Translations under genes and position numbers: made by a program
Notes under the pieces: model-generated
What the model was told of the DNA's origin: nothing
What the model saw: the letters and a program-made list of their open reading frames with translations, nothing else
The model's database searches: none
Part shown: piece by piece, positions 10,986-22,147 of the stretch
Layout: every line of letters begins with the position of its first letter
Numbering within the stretch: the stretch's first letter is position 1
DNA from: Lepidodermella squamata
Lineage: Eukaryota; Gastrotricha
Assembly (NCBI GenBank): GCA_047495785.1
Contig: JBLDXI010000013.1
Span: 4,340,001-4,404,000 of the forward strand
Length of the DNA: 64,000 nucleotides
Reading direction: 5' to 3'

Positions 10986-11759
10986 TCACGATTGAAGAGA
11001 AATTACGATTTCACGAGCTTTGTAGTCCAAAACGACCTTACATTGTGCCTTTTCTAAAAACTCGCCTCCTAAGATATTCATATCAGCGAAATGCGAGTTC
11101 AAGGGCGATAAGTAAACCGGGGTTTTTCTGCCCTGAATTGTCAGCATCGTTTGTTCAGGGATATAGCCATCAGATCCCAACACTGCTTCGAGTGCTCGCT
11201 TGCACATATATGTAAATGGCGAGCCGCTATCGACAAAAAAGAAAACATTCTTCTTCACTTTCCTTTCAACAATCAGTGGTACTAAAGGTCGGCGATATGA
11301 GCCCCAAATCATTCCATTCACTTCTTGTTTTGGTTCTTGAAATGTTTCAGAGAGATACTGAATGCCGAACTCTTTCGCAATGTTAGTCTCCAAGTCGCTC
11401 TCATGCAAATCTGTGAGCAAGACATCAAAGTGATTAGGATCGATGAAGTCAATCGGCTCAATGGGAGCGCTACAAAATCACAGTTTTACCTATAGATTAA
11501 AATGCAATTCAAAAGTTTACCTAATAGAGCTTAGATTAGCCATGATGGTTTTGCGTTCTGACGACAGATAAACAACAGGAGTCAATTTTGAAATAGGATG
11601 TAGTGTAAAAACGCGCGTTGCCTTTGAATGTAAAAACTGGAATAGACAGCTGCCACGCAAATGAAGAAACATGGTTTCTAGAAAAACAACAGCATTAAAA
11701 ATAACATGGCAACGCCAAAAATATGGTAATCGATAACTAGAAGGCGCTAGTTGTAACAT
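10986..11759 (-). CDS. retropepsin-like aspartic protease domain protein
   Basis: Two exons, 11759-11521 and 11469-10986, are joined over a 51-nt intron (GTAAAC...TTTGTAG), giving up to 240 aa. The second exon holds a pepsin/retropepsin-like half: hydrophobic-hydrophobic-VDSGSP (the DSG/DTG catalytic loop) after a beta-rich stretch, and near the end a hydrophobic NILGGEFL segment, the usual second psi-loop marker of single-lobe retroviral-type proteases. Such domains act as dimers. There are no reverse transcriptase or gag motifs next to it, so this is either a host single-domain protease or a domesticated or broken retroelement piece. The start is uncertain: the N-terminal 60 residues look unstructured, and inner ATGs (for example before FLHLRG) are possible. 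Confidence 0.55.
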
Positions 11760-11848
11760 GATTCACCAACGAGGCAACGAAACGATTAGAGCACTGCTTC
11801 TAATTTTACAATGCAAATCGCACGATTTCTAATTTTGAGGTTTTCCAC

Positions 11849-12191
11849 TTAGGGTGTTTTTTTTTATTCGACCCGACTTGCCCGCGCCCGCACTGCCCGC
11901 ACACGTTCATTAATTCCACCCAGACCGCCCGTACATCCACGGGCGCCCGAACAAATTTTTTTATCCGCCCGGCTTGCCCGCACTCTACACATCGCCCATA
12001 TATGCGTTTTTTTTATTGACCCCGGAATTTCGGGAAGCTCAGGTGTAGGCACCGGAAGACAGATTTTTCGATGTAAACGCCAGAGGTTTTCAGGCAATGA
12101 AGTCTTCTACACAGCTCCAAATTTTCATTTCAAGATGAGCTTCAGAAGTGGGCGACCCGAAAATTCGGGGTGAATAAAAAAACACACCCTA
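11849..12191. mobile_element. GC-rich TIR element, copy 1
   Basis: The left end, TTAGGGTGTTTTTTTTTATTC, is matched by GAATAAAAAAACACACCCTA at the right end, with TA at both borders. The interior is strongly enriched in CCCGC/GCCCG words, unlike the AT-rich flanks. The open frames inside (Ala/Arg-rich on either strand) follow from base composition and are not credible genes. Confidence 0.65.
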
Positions 12192-12954
12192 TCGCCCGGC
12201 CTCTCAAGACCGGGCAGCTGCGGGAAAAATGATCACGCACGCGATTCGCAGCAGCAAAAAATTGCAAAAACAATAAATACAAGTGATAAAGCAGTGCTAT
12301 TGATTTTATTTCTGCTGCTGAATAATAATTCAGAAAATTATAAAAATAAATGCAAAATAATTATGCTCAATAAGAAGTACGGTGAAATCGCAGCGATTGA
12401 CAAGCGATATCGGGTGGGTACTTCACCTCAATTTATCTCAAATGGTCCCACATTGGATTTGCTTTACATTATTTTTGCTTCGCGGTATAGAACTGAGAGA
12501 TGCGAAGTTCGGATATAGCCACGGGTATCGAATCACAATAGCAGTGGTAGAAAACTACTGAACGTCTAAAACCATATCAATTATCCAATTTTAATAATGC
12601 TTCATTAAACAGCCGTTAATGAATATTATATCACATCTAAATAATTTAATCATTCATCGATTATTATCTTCATCTTTTTCTGATTTTGGAGCTGCGTTTC
12701 AAAACAGGTCTGCCTAAAAAACCACGGACATTTTCGCAAAATTCGCAAATTTTGAATTCAAGATTCCAGCCTCCGTTAAAAATGGGAAATTGCGATAAGA
12801 AATATCATATGAAATCAAACACTATTTGGTCACATTTCAGGCTGTAGGCTGGAATATGCGAATAACATTTTCCCTTGGTTTGTGAGCATAGGCATGAATC
12901 AGCTATCGCAGTAGAAAATCGCGAAAATAAAGTTATATTAGCTCTAGAGCCCGA

Positions 12955-13211
12955 TTACGTTTTTTTACTCGCCCGTATTTCCCAGCTCGCCCGCGTAGAA
13001 GTTGTTTTGATAAAAAAACGTTTTCGGACCGCCCGCACAGCCCGGATTTTTTTATTCATGTCGCCCGTGATGCCCAACTCGCCGCCCGGACGAAAAATCC
13101 GGGGAATAAAAAAATGTACACGCGCCCGCAAAGCCCGTATTTTTTTATTGCTCGCCCGTACAATCCGCCGGATCTCCCCGGGCGCAGTGGGGAATAAAAA
13201 AAAACACCCTT
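12955..13211. mobile_element. GC-rich TIR element, degraded copy 2
   Basis: The right border, GGGGAATAAAAAAAAACACCCTTA, is the same as the copy 1 end. The interior again has repeated GCCCG words and internal ATTTTTTTATTC blocks. The left TIR is decayed. Confidence 0.5.
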
Positions 13212-13345
13212 AGAACACGTGCGTTGTTCTAATTAGCGAAGATTACACGCACGTTTTTTATTGCGCGTAATTGCTCATTCATAAAACAGCAACGCATTTT
13301 TACGCACAGCAATCATTTTATTTCTATTGCACACAAAATACGCTG

Positions 13346-13560
13346 TTAATAACCGAGACGATAGCCGAGGTTACCAAAGGCGAGCGCAGCGATGCCATCA
13401 AAATAAAGCGAGGCGAAGCCGAGTCTAGTCGTGGAAGGCGAGAGTAGCGAGCCTGGATGAGACGTTTCAATCCAATAGCCGCGTTGCACCAGGAAGTCGC
13501 GATCACCGCGTCGATGAGCTTCAACTTCATCCAAGGTCATGGCGAACGATCTCACGTGAT
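13346..13560 (-). pseudogene. inverted 3' fragment of a Pif-like gene
   Basis: The minus strand encodes FAMTLDEVEAHRRGDR-D-FLVQRG-Y-WIE, nearly identical in DNA and protein to the last exon of Pif-like gene 1 (about 9645-9722), then departs into a longer tail. The upstream part of the frame is unrelated and no other Pif domain is nearby. It lies head-to-head with Pif-like gene 2, 430 bp from its start. It is interpreted as a recent partial duplication, inverted, and not a working gene. Confidence 0.75.
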
Positions 13561-13984
13561 CTAAACCGACCCAAACCGGAGAAACCGGAGTATTTGCTAA
13601 GTATTCAAAGTTCAAAGTCTTAGGATATAATGGGGAAATCAAGGTGAAAAGGCTGTCCCATGTCAACATCATTATTTCATCAGCTCTCGTTAATCCATCG
13701 TATTTTATTCTAATTTCAATCAACACCAATTGCCATGAAATTTGAGTAATAAAATATCTCTGAGTCACACTTCACACGTGAATCTATTTGTTCGCGGGTT
13801 TAACAGCCATCACGCGATCACTTAATTACGCAATAAACCAATTGGCTGCGCTAGCCGCACGCGTTCAATTTTTCGAATGAAACAAAAGCACGCGAAAAAT
13901 CGCCGTGTCACCTCATCTCAAAATCTACTTTTTATTTTATCTCATTCATTTAAATTTTATTTTACCCGAAAAAAATCACGTTAA

Positions 13985-16900
13985 ATGGTGAGATTTGTTC
14001 AATGGATCTTCGGCCTAGTTCTGGCCATTTCCGCCTCCGCCTGGGCCAACAAGCCGTGCTGCTCGCCTGATTTCGTCTTCATCATCGATATCACGGAAAA
14101 GGTCGGCTTCAGCCACCGAGCTGGCGAGACGCATGTTCGCAATTTCCTCGAAGAAATCGTCTTCAAAAACTCGCGACGCGACTGCGATGAAGTCCGAGCG
14201 GCTATCATCGAGTACGGCTCCCAGGCCCGCATTAAATTCGACTTTGCCAAGTACCCGACCAACAAGCAGATCCGCGAGCACATCGCCAGCTACAAGCCGG
14301 GCAAGAGCCTAGGCGGTACCTCGAACCCGAAGGGCGCTTTCACTGGTTTGAAGAAGCTGCTGGAAGACGCGACTCGCGGCCGTCGTGCCTCGAACCCGCT
14401 CACCGTTTTCTGGCTCGTCAAGTCGAACCCGGCTGATGTTGCCGCTCTCGAGTACGTCGTCGATGAGATCAAGGCTGCGAATCCTTCGATTCAGATCGTC
14501 GTCCTCGCGGTTGGCGATAATGTCGACACCAAGGACATCAAGTTCGTGGCGACGTCGTCCAAGATTTTCTACCATGTGAGTATTGATGTAATTGCGAGCT
14601 TTGTGAGCTTTCGGGTGCCGCTAGGGTACATCGAAGGCTAATCGTCACTTTTTTCGAACTAGTTCTGCCGAGTGCGCGAAAATAGAGCAGATCAAGGTCA
14701 GAGACCTATACCTTATTCTATACCTTAGTAGAGCAAGATTCGGTCATTTCATTTTCATCTCTTATCACGAATATAAGAAGGTATAGAAGGCCACGGGAAA
14801 TTACTCAGGCTATGTGGGTTAAGTCGATTTTCCAAAAATTGGTGAATATTCAGATAATTCAGCAAATATTCAGCAATATGTAGTCCCAAACTATAATTTT
14901 CGAGGGAAAATAATTACTAGGAAAAATAGTAAATAATCTGGATATTTCTCAGCTTGAAAACGTATTATTTAGAGTTTTTTGAGAAGATTCGTTTTTTGCT
15001 AATAAAAAAATTGAAAAATTAAGACATAGCAGAAAGTTGAATACAAGCTTTGAGGATACCAGCTAGCTTAATTATTGGACGCTATTTTTTAGCAGAATAC
15101 CAGAATACATTATAGCGGAACCATATTTGCATATTGCGGAACGTATTTTAGATAGGCAAAAGGTCGATTTTCGAATATTTCTACGAAATAAGGCAATGTA
15201 GGAATTCTATAGTGAAGAATGCGTCTTTTACGGAAGTTTACGCTGAATTAAAAGGTGATTCCTTTAAAATTACGCTTATCAATCACGGCATCCTTGAAAG
15301 TTTCGAAAAATGGTTTGAGGCCCATTGAAAATTCCAAAATTTGGTTCCGCTAGAAGTAAGACCCTTTTCCCTTTTTGTTGGAACTTGGAACGCAATAAGG
15401 CTCAAATTGTAGGCGTGAATAGTGAATAATATGAAAGAATTTTACTGTTAAAAAAACTAGCTCTACCCTGAATACTCACGGAAAGATTTTTCTTCGATTC
15501 TAATCTCTCTAATCTCTGATCTCTGATCTCTCTAATCGATTTTCCTCTTATCTGCGATCTTCTTCAGCCTAACTTTATGAATCCTTTTTTTCCTATCACA
15601 GATCGATAATGATCATGGTCTCGCGAAAGCTGGTGCTTCTGTCAAGATCGAATACTGCCACTCTAGCGGTAAGACTACAACCACCGTTCGCACCACGACA
15701 CAAGACCCGGCCACTTCTGATCGCGCCACGACCGCCAGGAACCCGGGTACAACCCCTCGTGCTACGACCCGTCGCGCTACAACGACCCCGACCCGTGCGA
15801 CTACCCGCCTGAACGACGCTACTACGGCGTCTTTCCCCGAGTCGATCCCAGCCGATGATTTCTGCTTCTCAAGCCGTGCTAGCCGCAACTCGAAGGACGT
15901 GTTCGCCGACCCGAACGAGTGCCACCACTACTACCAGTGCTTCTACATGAACGAGACGACAGCGTTCGGCATCCGCCGCGTGTGCCCGGTTGGCACCTTC
16001 TGGCGCGAGGCCATCCTCGCGTGCCTGCCCGAGCCCGACGCGGCCCGCCCGTGCTTCGACCCGTGCGTTGACGATGCGCTGCGCTGCTACCCAGGCAACC
16101 AGGGCTGCCGGTCGTTCTACAAGTGCTCCAACACTGCCTCGTACGGCATGTGCTGCCCGGAAGGTAAGATGAGTTCAGAATTCAGAATACATAACGCCTT
16201 AATGACAGCCCTGTGCCAAGAAAATTTCAAGCCATACCCTAAATTTAGGGCTCCAGCAGTATATTTTCACGAAATATGATTGTTCAATTTTGCGCCTTTC
16301 CAAAAATCATGCCAAACCCATTAATTCAACCTGCGTAGGCGATATCGATTCCAAGTATCGATTTTACAAATCAGTGATTTTTCCGATATCGGAAGTGGCG
16401 GAATCTAACATTGGAAATTTTTGTGCACAGCTGACGGTACCGGATAGCTAAAGTAAAAAAAACCAGGGTCATGGGCATAGCAATATTGATCGAGAAAAGA
16501 AAAACCGATATCGCAAAAATTAAAAATTTTTAGTGTTCGGGCTCCCAATTTTAGTGGTGCAAATATTTTGCCTCTTTTTACTACCATTTGATCTCAGAAT
16601 CAGCTTGCAGGTGCTATATCGATTTTACAAATCAGTGATTTTCCGAATTTCCGGCCTAGGCGTAGGCAATCAAGGAAAATTGACTCTGGGGCCCATCTAG
16701 GGTTACCAGGTAGCTAGAATAAAAAGGTCATAAGATCCATTATTATCGGAAAAAAAAATAAAATAAAAATCACAAAATACCTATAATTAGTTATCAATTA
16801 AGCGCTGGAACCTAAAATATAGTGTTACAGTTAGTAGTAGGACCGGAGTAAACCGTAACGGTTTTTCTGGATTCAAAATTCAAAAATATTCCCACGGTCG

Positions 16901-19128
16901 ATTATCGCTCCGAAACAGCCCTAATCATAACTCTAGCCAAACTAAGGTCGTTTGAATTTTTGCGCGACATTGGGTTAGGGTTAGGGTTATTTTGGCGCGA
17001 AAATCGACCGTGGGAATATTGAATCCAGAAAAACCGTTACGGTTCACTCCGGTCCTACTACTAAAATTATGTATTCCCAATTTCTTCTGATCGTTCCGCC
17101 TCGTCATTCCCACACCAGTGGAAAATAATATTTTTTTTTAAATTCCAGGTACCGTTTATAACGATGCTACTTGCGGCTGTGATGAATCGGCGACCTGCAC
17201 GGACAACTGCGTGCAACGCGGCCCGGCCGTTCCGACTACCGTGGCGCCGTCGACCAGCTACAACGCGACCGTGTGCCGCGACTCGTGGGGCACCTACATC
17301 TCATCGGTCGCCGGCCAGGCCAACGCCTTCCGCCTCATCGACGTCGAGGGCAACCCGACTGACCTGCAGTTCTGCCCGAACGGCGTTGATTTCGACCTCG
17401 CCTCGTGCTCGTGCTCGTCCTACAACGACAACGCCGTCGCGCCCGACGCCACCGTGTCGCGCCGCGCCCTCATCTGGCTGCCGTTCGATAACGATGATAA
17501 GGATTATTCCATCAACAAGTTCGCCACCTTCCGCTACGACGGAGCTGAGGTCGACACGACCGTCAGCGCGTTCGGTGGTGGTTCGCTCTTCGTCAACAAC
17601 GGCCACTTGTCGATTCCTGGCCTCAAGACCTACGACTTCCAAGCCGCTGGCAGCTGGTGCGCTCATTTCCGGTTTGTTCGCCTTTTTCAATGATTTTCTC
17701 AGGGAATAATTCATTTTAGATTTTGAATAGAACGCAAAATAGATGTGCCAATGTTGCTTCCGAATTATTCCGAAGGGTTTCACCGACTATAACTCTGGAT
17801 TTTCCCGAAATTCGAAATTCGAAATAAAGTTCAAAATAGATTCGGTTAAATATTCGCAATAATTGCTCAAATTTCGAAATTTTCATTTTTTCAGAAACAA
17901 AATTCCAATTTTATTTTGTACAGAATAAGAAAAATAGCGAAGATGTTGTTTCGATATTTTTTGATCGTTCAAGATTCAAAATTCAAGATACTACAACGGG
18001 TTCTAAATTTGGGCCATTTTAGCTTTGGTCCCAACTATCCTTATCATAAGTAGAGAAAATAAACGAAAAAAGGTTCAGAAACTGTAAAATGTCACATCTC
18101 ATGACCAGAAAATTTTTAGAAAAATTCAAAAAGTCACGAGAATAGTAATCAAGTATGTCACTTGTTAATGTGATTAAAAACCCCGGAGATATTTGGTCTA
18201 ACCGGGGTTAAATTCCGAAAATTACCGAACCAGTTACCATCGGGATTTTCCTGGTATTCTCGGGTTAATTTTTTTTAAATTCTTCGGTTATAGCGCGGAT
18301 GAAAGATCAAATATTCTCGCGGTAGGTTTGGAAAATTAGTTGAATTTCATACACAAAAATAAAAAATAAATAAAAATATATGTATAACTCTGGGACACTA
18401 TGTAGATTTTTTTCGATTATTTTTCAAAGCTCAAAGTGAGCTCAAAATTTCTCAACTTGTACATGCCGATCCAGAGGCTTCGGGCCAAGGGTTGGCATTT
18501 TTCCTAAATTTGCAAGCTTCATTAAACCTGCATTTTCGTGGAATAAATCGTTTAGAGTGTTTACTAAGGCTAACCTTCTCTTTTCTTTGCACAGATGCGA
18601 ATCCGGCAACGGTTTCAGCTGCTCGAGCAACGGTGGTATCATCTCGAACAACAAGGATTCTGCCTCGAGCGAATACACCGTCATCATCGGCACCTCATCT
18701 GCCAACGCTGTTTCGGGCCGTCTCCGCTTCTGGCACACCAACAGCGTCCAGACTGTTCAAGCTTCGATTGCTACCCCTAGCAACGGCTGGAACCACGTTT
18801 GCATCACTTACGATGGCAATACTGTCAATCTCTACCTCAACGGCGTAAGTAAACAAAATCATTTGTATATATATTTTAAATTCTTAATTTCTTTGAAAAT
18901 TGTTTAATAATTTTGTTTTCGCAGGTTGTTGCCGATAGCGAGAATGTAGCCGGCTACCTGTCGATCGCCCACAGCCCGTACGTCATCGGTAACGACCAGA
19001 ACTTGGGCTACTTCACCGGCCACATCGATGAAGTCATCTTCACGTCGTTCGCCATGACCGCGGCTGAAGTCAACTACGCCCGTCTCGGCAACTACGCTGA
19101 ACTTCGCAACCTTGGTTTCTGGAATTGA
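13985..19128 (+). CDS. Pif-like secreted matrix protein 2 (VWA, Thr-rich linker, chitin-binding domains, LamG)
   Basis: Predicted 709-aa secreted protein. Exons 13985-14575, 15602-16163, 17149-17671, 18595-18844, 18925-19128; all phases agree. It has a signal peptide (residues 1-21, ...SASAWANK), a VWA domain starting CCSPDFVFIIDITEK, and a Thr/Arg/Pro linker within one exon (TTTTVRTTTQ...). Two chitin-binding domains (ECHHYYQC, CRSFYKC...CCPEG) follow, then a third Cys stretch and a LamG-like domain (GWNHVCITYDG, LYLNG, YVIGND). It matches gene 1 along its whole length, but its exons use G/C-ending codons heavily, as in strongly expressed genes. It has an extra intron inside the LamG domain (17672-18594, within R|CESG) that gene 1 lacks. 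Introns of about 80-1030 nt carry repeats. Likely role: chitin-associated extracellular matrix, cuticle or shell. Confidence 0.87.
16201..16660. repeat. dispersed repeat, copy A (word TATCGATTTTACAAATCAG)
   Basis: Lies in intron 2 of Pif-like gene 2. The core TATCGATTTTACAAATCAG followed by TGATTTTTCCGATATC occurs at about 16356 and again, shorter, at 16617. The same block recurs at about 31573, at about 61305 and, inverted, at about 63245. Accompanying words such as GGTAGCTAAA and GTATTGATCG are shared as well. Confidence 0.75.
16826..17068. mobile_element. foldback/MITE-like element with 70-80-bp arms, containing interstitial telomere-like repeats
   Basis: The left arm begins at about 16831 with AGTAGTAGGACCGGAGT, followed by ACCGTAACGGTTTTTCTGG; the right arm ends at about 17063 with the inverse (GAATCCAGAAAAACCGTTACGG then ACTCCGGTCCTACTACT). 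Between the arms, at 16973-16991, is GGGTTAGGGTTAGGGTTA. It lies in intron 2 of Pif-like gene 2. Confidence 0.8.
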
Positions 19129-20226
19129 ACAACCAACCTATGAACTTAGCCAAATTTATTCGAATATTCTTTTCTTATATTGTATCAGTGTCAATTATTG
19201 AAGCTTCGAAAGCTTCGAACAAACTGGCGTGATTGAATTCTATAGCGACTTATTTTTTTTCGCTATGAAGTAAAAACTTGACAACTCTGCATTTTTACGT
19301 CTCGAGTTACATTAATTTCAAAACCGAATGGTACAAGGTAGCTAAAAGATGACCACAAGGAGCATTATCGTCGATCAACTGAAGTGCAAAACATCGGAAA
19401 ACCGGGTGCCACCTGGTGGAAAAATAGTAAAATAGCCGATTACCTTAATACTCGAGTTTTACGAGCTCGAGGCAGGGTTAAAAAGCATTAGGGACAATCG
19501 ATTTAACGCTTAACAGCCGTTATTTCTCGATTCTCGATCGATCAGGTTGTGCAATATGAAAAATTTAGAGGTACCAAATAGCGCTTCAAATGGTGAACAC
19601 CACTATTATTATTTCGAAATTTTCAGAGCAACTTTGTAAAGCAGTGAAATCAGGATAAACAATTTCTTGATTCTAAATAAATATCAAATTAACTAATAAT
19701 TAAATCGAAATTGAAGCATATTAGTTGGGTAATTCTGATCAAGCTCTACATTTTGATGATTGGAGCGAGTATGCACGATTTTTCCCTGATTTTCTAAAAT
19801 TTTATCAATTATTCCGCTTGGATTTTTACATTATAAAAATCGAGATTGCCCGTCGGACCTTTGTTGACAGAACGTGCGCCGCGTGGTAGTGGCGTGGCTG
19901 TTGAATTGAGTCCGGAGCTGGATCAGCGGTCGAATTTAGTGAAAAACCAGTCATTCAACGAATCAATGAAAAATTTCCAGAAAATCAGAAAAAATTCGTC
20001 CAAGTATCGAAGAATCCAAGCTTATCAAACTCACTGTCCCCTGATGCGCAGAATGCACCGACGGCTCACGCCAGTTGACCAGTTGACGTAAAACCACCTG
20101 CTCAGCCTGCCATACATTTTTCGCAACGCACAAATTAATGAAGAACGGATTATGAAACGGAATTGGAACGGAACTTCGAGACACTTGTGATATTCACTTT
20201 TTCTCCCATTATCATTCCTCGATTAT
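19129..20226. other. intergenic, repeat-like, no gene seen
   Basis: Contains GGTAGCTAAAAGATGACC and GATCAACTG words related to the dispersed repeat, and AT-rich unique sequence. The frames present (for example 19846-20091) have no domain or splice support. Confidence 0.4.
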
Positions 20227-20356
20227 CTAATTGTTTGCCATCCTACCTAGAGAGTTAGTTCAAGCATGGCTTCAACTGCAAACTGTAACTTGAATTCAAC
20301 TACCGTAAACTACCGTTTGCCTCGTTCAACTTAAATGGGACAATGATAGCGCAAAA
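20227..20356 (+). pseudogene. truncated duplicate of the 5' end of the protease-like gene
   Basis: GTTTGCC..CCTA..TAGTTCAAGCATGGCTTCAACTGC and the following 75 bases match the leader, start codon and first 30 codons of the gene at 22148, with deletions that break the frame. Similarity ends at GATAGCGCAAA. The copy therefore carries the start region only; the rest is absent. Confidence 0.8.
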
Positions 20357-20941
20357 ATACATTGTTTATCAGATAGGAAAATATAACCTAACTGGCTGTT
20401 CCCGATGATAAAGTGATTGAAATAATCAAACCCAAAACAAACAGATAGTTCGAAGCTGTCACTGAATTCGCTGTTACGCTAATTAAAAAATAATAAAAAA
20501 TCCACCTTAATAAATCGCTAATTGAAAATCTTTGTTTTTCTTTGTTTCTTTTATTACTTTTTTGCGCCGTTTTTCCCAACGTTGTTACATTTTGTCACCT
20601 TTACAGTCATCATTCGGTAAGTTTTTCGATCAACAATTTGTAACGTAGTTCATCGAATTTTGCATGTTATTCGACGCATTGCGGCTCGTATTATCAAAAC
20701 AGGAGTCACTTTGCCTGCTTATTACTTCAGCTTGGTCTTGACAGTGGAGTATTAACAGGCAAAATTTCTCTTACTCGGAATCATTCTGATCGGATTTTTA
20801 GTTTTCATTGGTCTTGACTTTGTAAATAAAAATCGGGCGAGAATGATTGCGAGCGTGATAATGAGCTAAAATTGCGTTAATCCAGAGAAATTCGATTAAC
20901 TATCGTGCTTTGCGGTAACTGGGTTTCCTTTGAATTTTGCA

Positions 20942-21170
20942 GAAATTTTCATTTTTATGGCCGAACACCTCAACCGAAGCACATTTCCGAGTAAAACTAT
21001 GTGCAATAAGAAATGTGAAAGCTCGAACTAAAGATGTCATTAGGGGTTATTTTCGAAGCTGTCTTTATGATAAAGTCGACGATAAAACCCCCATTGATTC
21101 AAAAAACTGGGATGATTACCCACAAAATGTTCAAACTCAACTGAAATATTTACACAAATTAGCGTATTAA
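20942..21170 (+). CDS. possible terminal exon, unknown protein
   Basis: An open frame follows a TTTTGCAG acceptor and ends in TAA at 21170. It encodes about 76 residues (WPNTSTEAHFRVK... SKNWDDYPQNVQTQLKYLHKLAY). It has no start codon of its own near the 5' end and no domain I recognise. It stops 25 bp before the ATG of the zinc-ribbon gene, so it could be an upstream alternative end or a relic. Confidence 0.25.
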
Positions 21171-21195
21171 TTGTTCTTTTTTTAGATTTATTAAA

Positions 21196-21649
21196 ATGTC
21201 TCGTGAAAAACGCGATATAAATCTCGTTTCCAACTGGGAATACCTGCGAGAAAGATTAGGAGATGATGAGATCTCCCGTCATTACTATTGCGAATCTTGC
21301 AAATCTGCAATAGCCTTACCGGCAATTCTTTTTGGGGCGGATATCTACGCGAAAATTCCCGTTTTGAGGCAGAATTCAACATTCACAAGCGTGAGTAATT
21401 ATTTTCATCTAAAAAACATGAATGAATGTTCTCACCCCGACTTAGTGTGGAAACTGTGATGGAATGAAATCCCCGGATAGTTTTCAAGAGGCACTGAAAG
21501 CTGGCGACAAATCGAAGGTGACGAAGAAGGGGATCGACGGATCGGCTGCTTCCGCGGAACCGCCGATCGCTGAGATTTCGATGCTGAACGGGTCTGAAGT
21601 CGAAAACGACGACGACGACGACGACAGTGAAGATGAGGATGAAAATTGA
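21196..21649 (+). CDS. small four-cysteine zinc-ribbon protein with acidic tail
   Basis: Two exons, 21196-21390 and 21446-21649, with a 55-nt intron, give 132 aa. Cysteines form two CxxC knuckles: CESC in exon 1 and CGNC reached only by splicing, about 33 residues apart, as in a zinc ribbon. The N-terminus is charged (MSREKRDINLVSNWEYL). The C-terminal third is low-complexity, with Ala/Ser then a run of Asp/Glu (DDDDDDSEDEDEN). No signal peptide or membrane segment, so cytosolic or nuclear; acidic tails of this kind occur in histone- or RNA-binding proteins, which is only a hint. Family not recognised. Confidence 0.55.
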
Positions 21650-22147
21650 ACGAAAAGTACTATTCCTGACTGTTTCTTGAACTGTTTCTTGACACGTTTC
21701 TTCAACTCTGTCTGACTTGAGCTGAAATGATTCGTTAAATCCGTGCTATGTGCCTATTTGCTACATTACCTTTTTGCTAACTCGACTCTCCCTCTGTTAT
21801 TGACTTAACTCTCCTGCTCTATCTCTCCGAGTTGAACTCGTTACGGAATATTTTGTTTACTTTACCTTCAAGCGCTGATCAGCTGGCCATCTCGCGCCCA
21901 AGGCGTAGCACCCGTTTCTCGTGAGTAAGCCAGTCTATAGTAGATTATGGCTATGGTTAATACGCTCAATACGCTGGGACTAATGCCCAATGATGAAATA
22001 TCAATCGTTCCAATTTTTCTTATTCCTATAAAAACTTGGAGGAAACGCTAAGTTTTGCTTCTGATGATAGTTGTATTTCTCCGAATACGCCCATGGTTTA
22101 AATTAAAATCGTTTGTTTTCCTAACCTAGTGAGTTGTTTTTTCAAGC
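21650..22147. other. intergenic, no gene seen
   Basis: Mixed sequence with no coding frame. The last 50 bases are the leader of the following gene and are partly repeated at 20227. Confidence 0.4.

Noticed and set aside
11864-13213. Ala/Arg-rich frames in the GC-rich elements
   Set aside because: They arise from repeated GCCCG words in TIR elements; no splice or domain support.
16973-16991. Chromosome-end telomere
   Set aside because: Only about three GGGTTA units, inside an inverted-repeat element in an intron.
19846-20091. Open frame starting MPVGPLLTERAP
   Set aside because: No domain, no splice sites, lies in repeat-like intergenic DNA.
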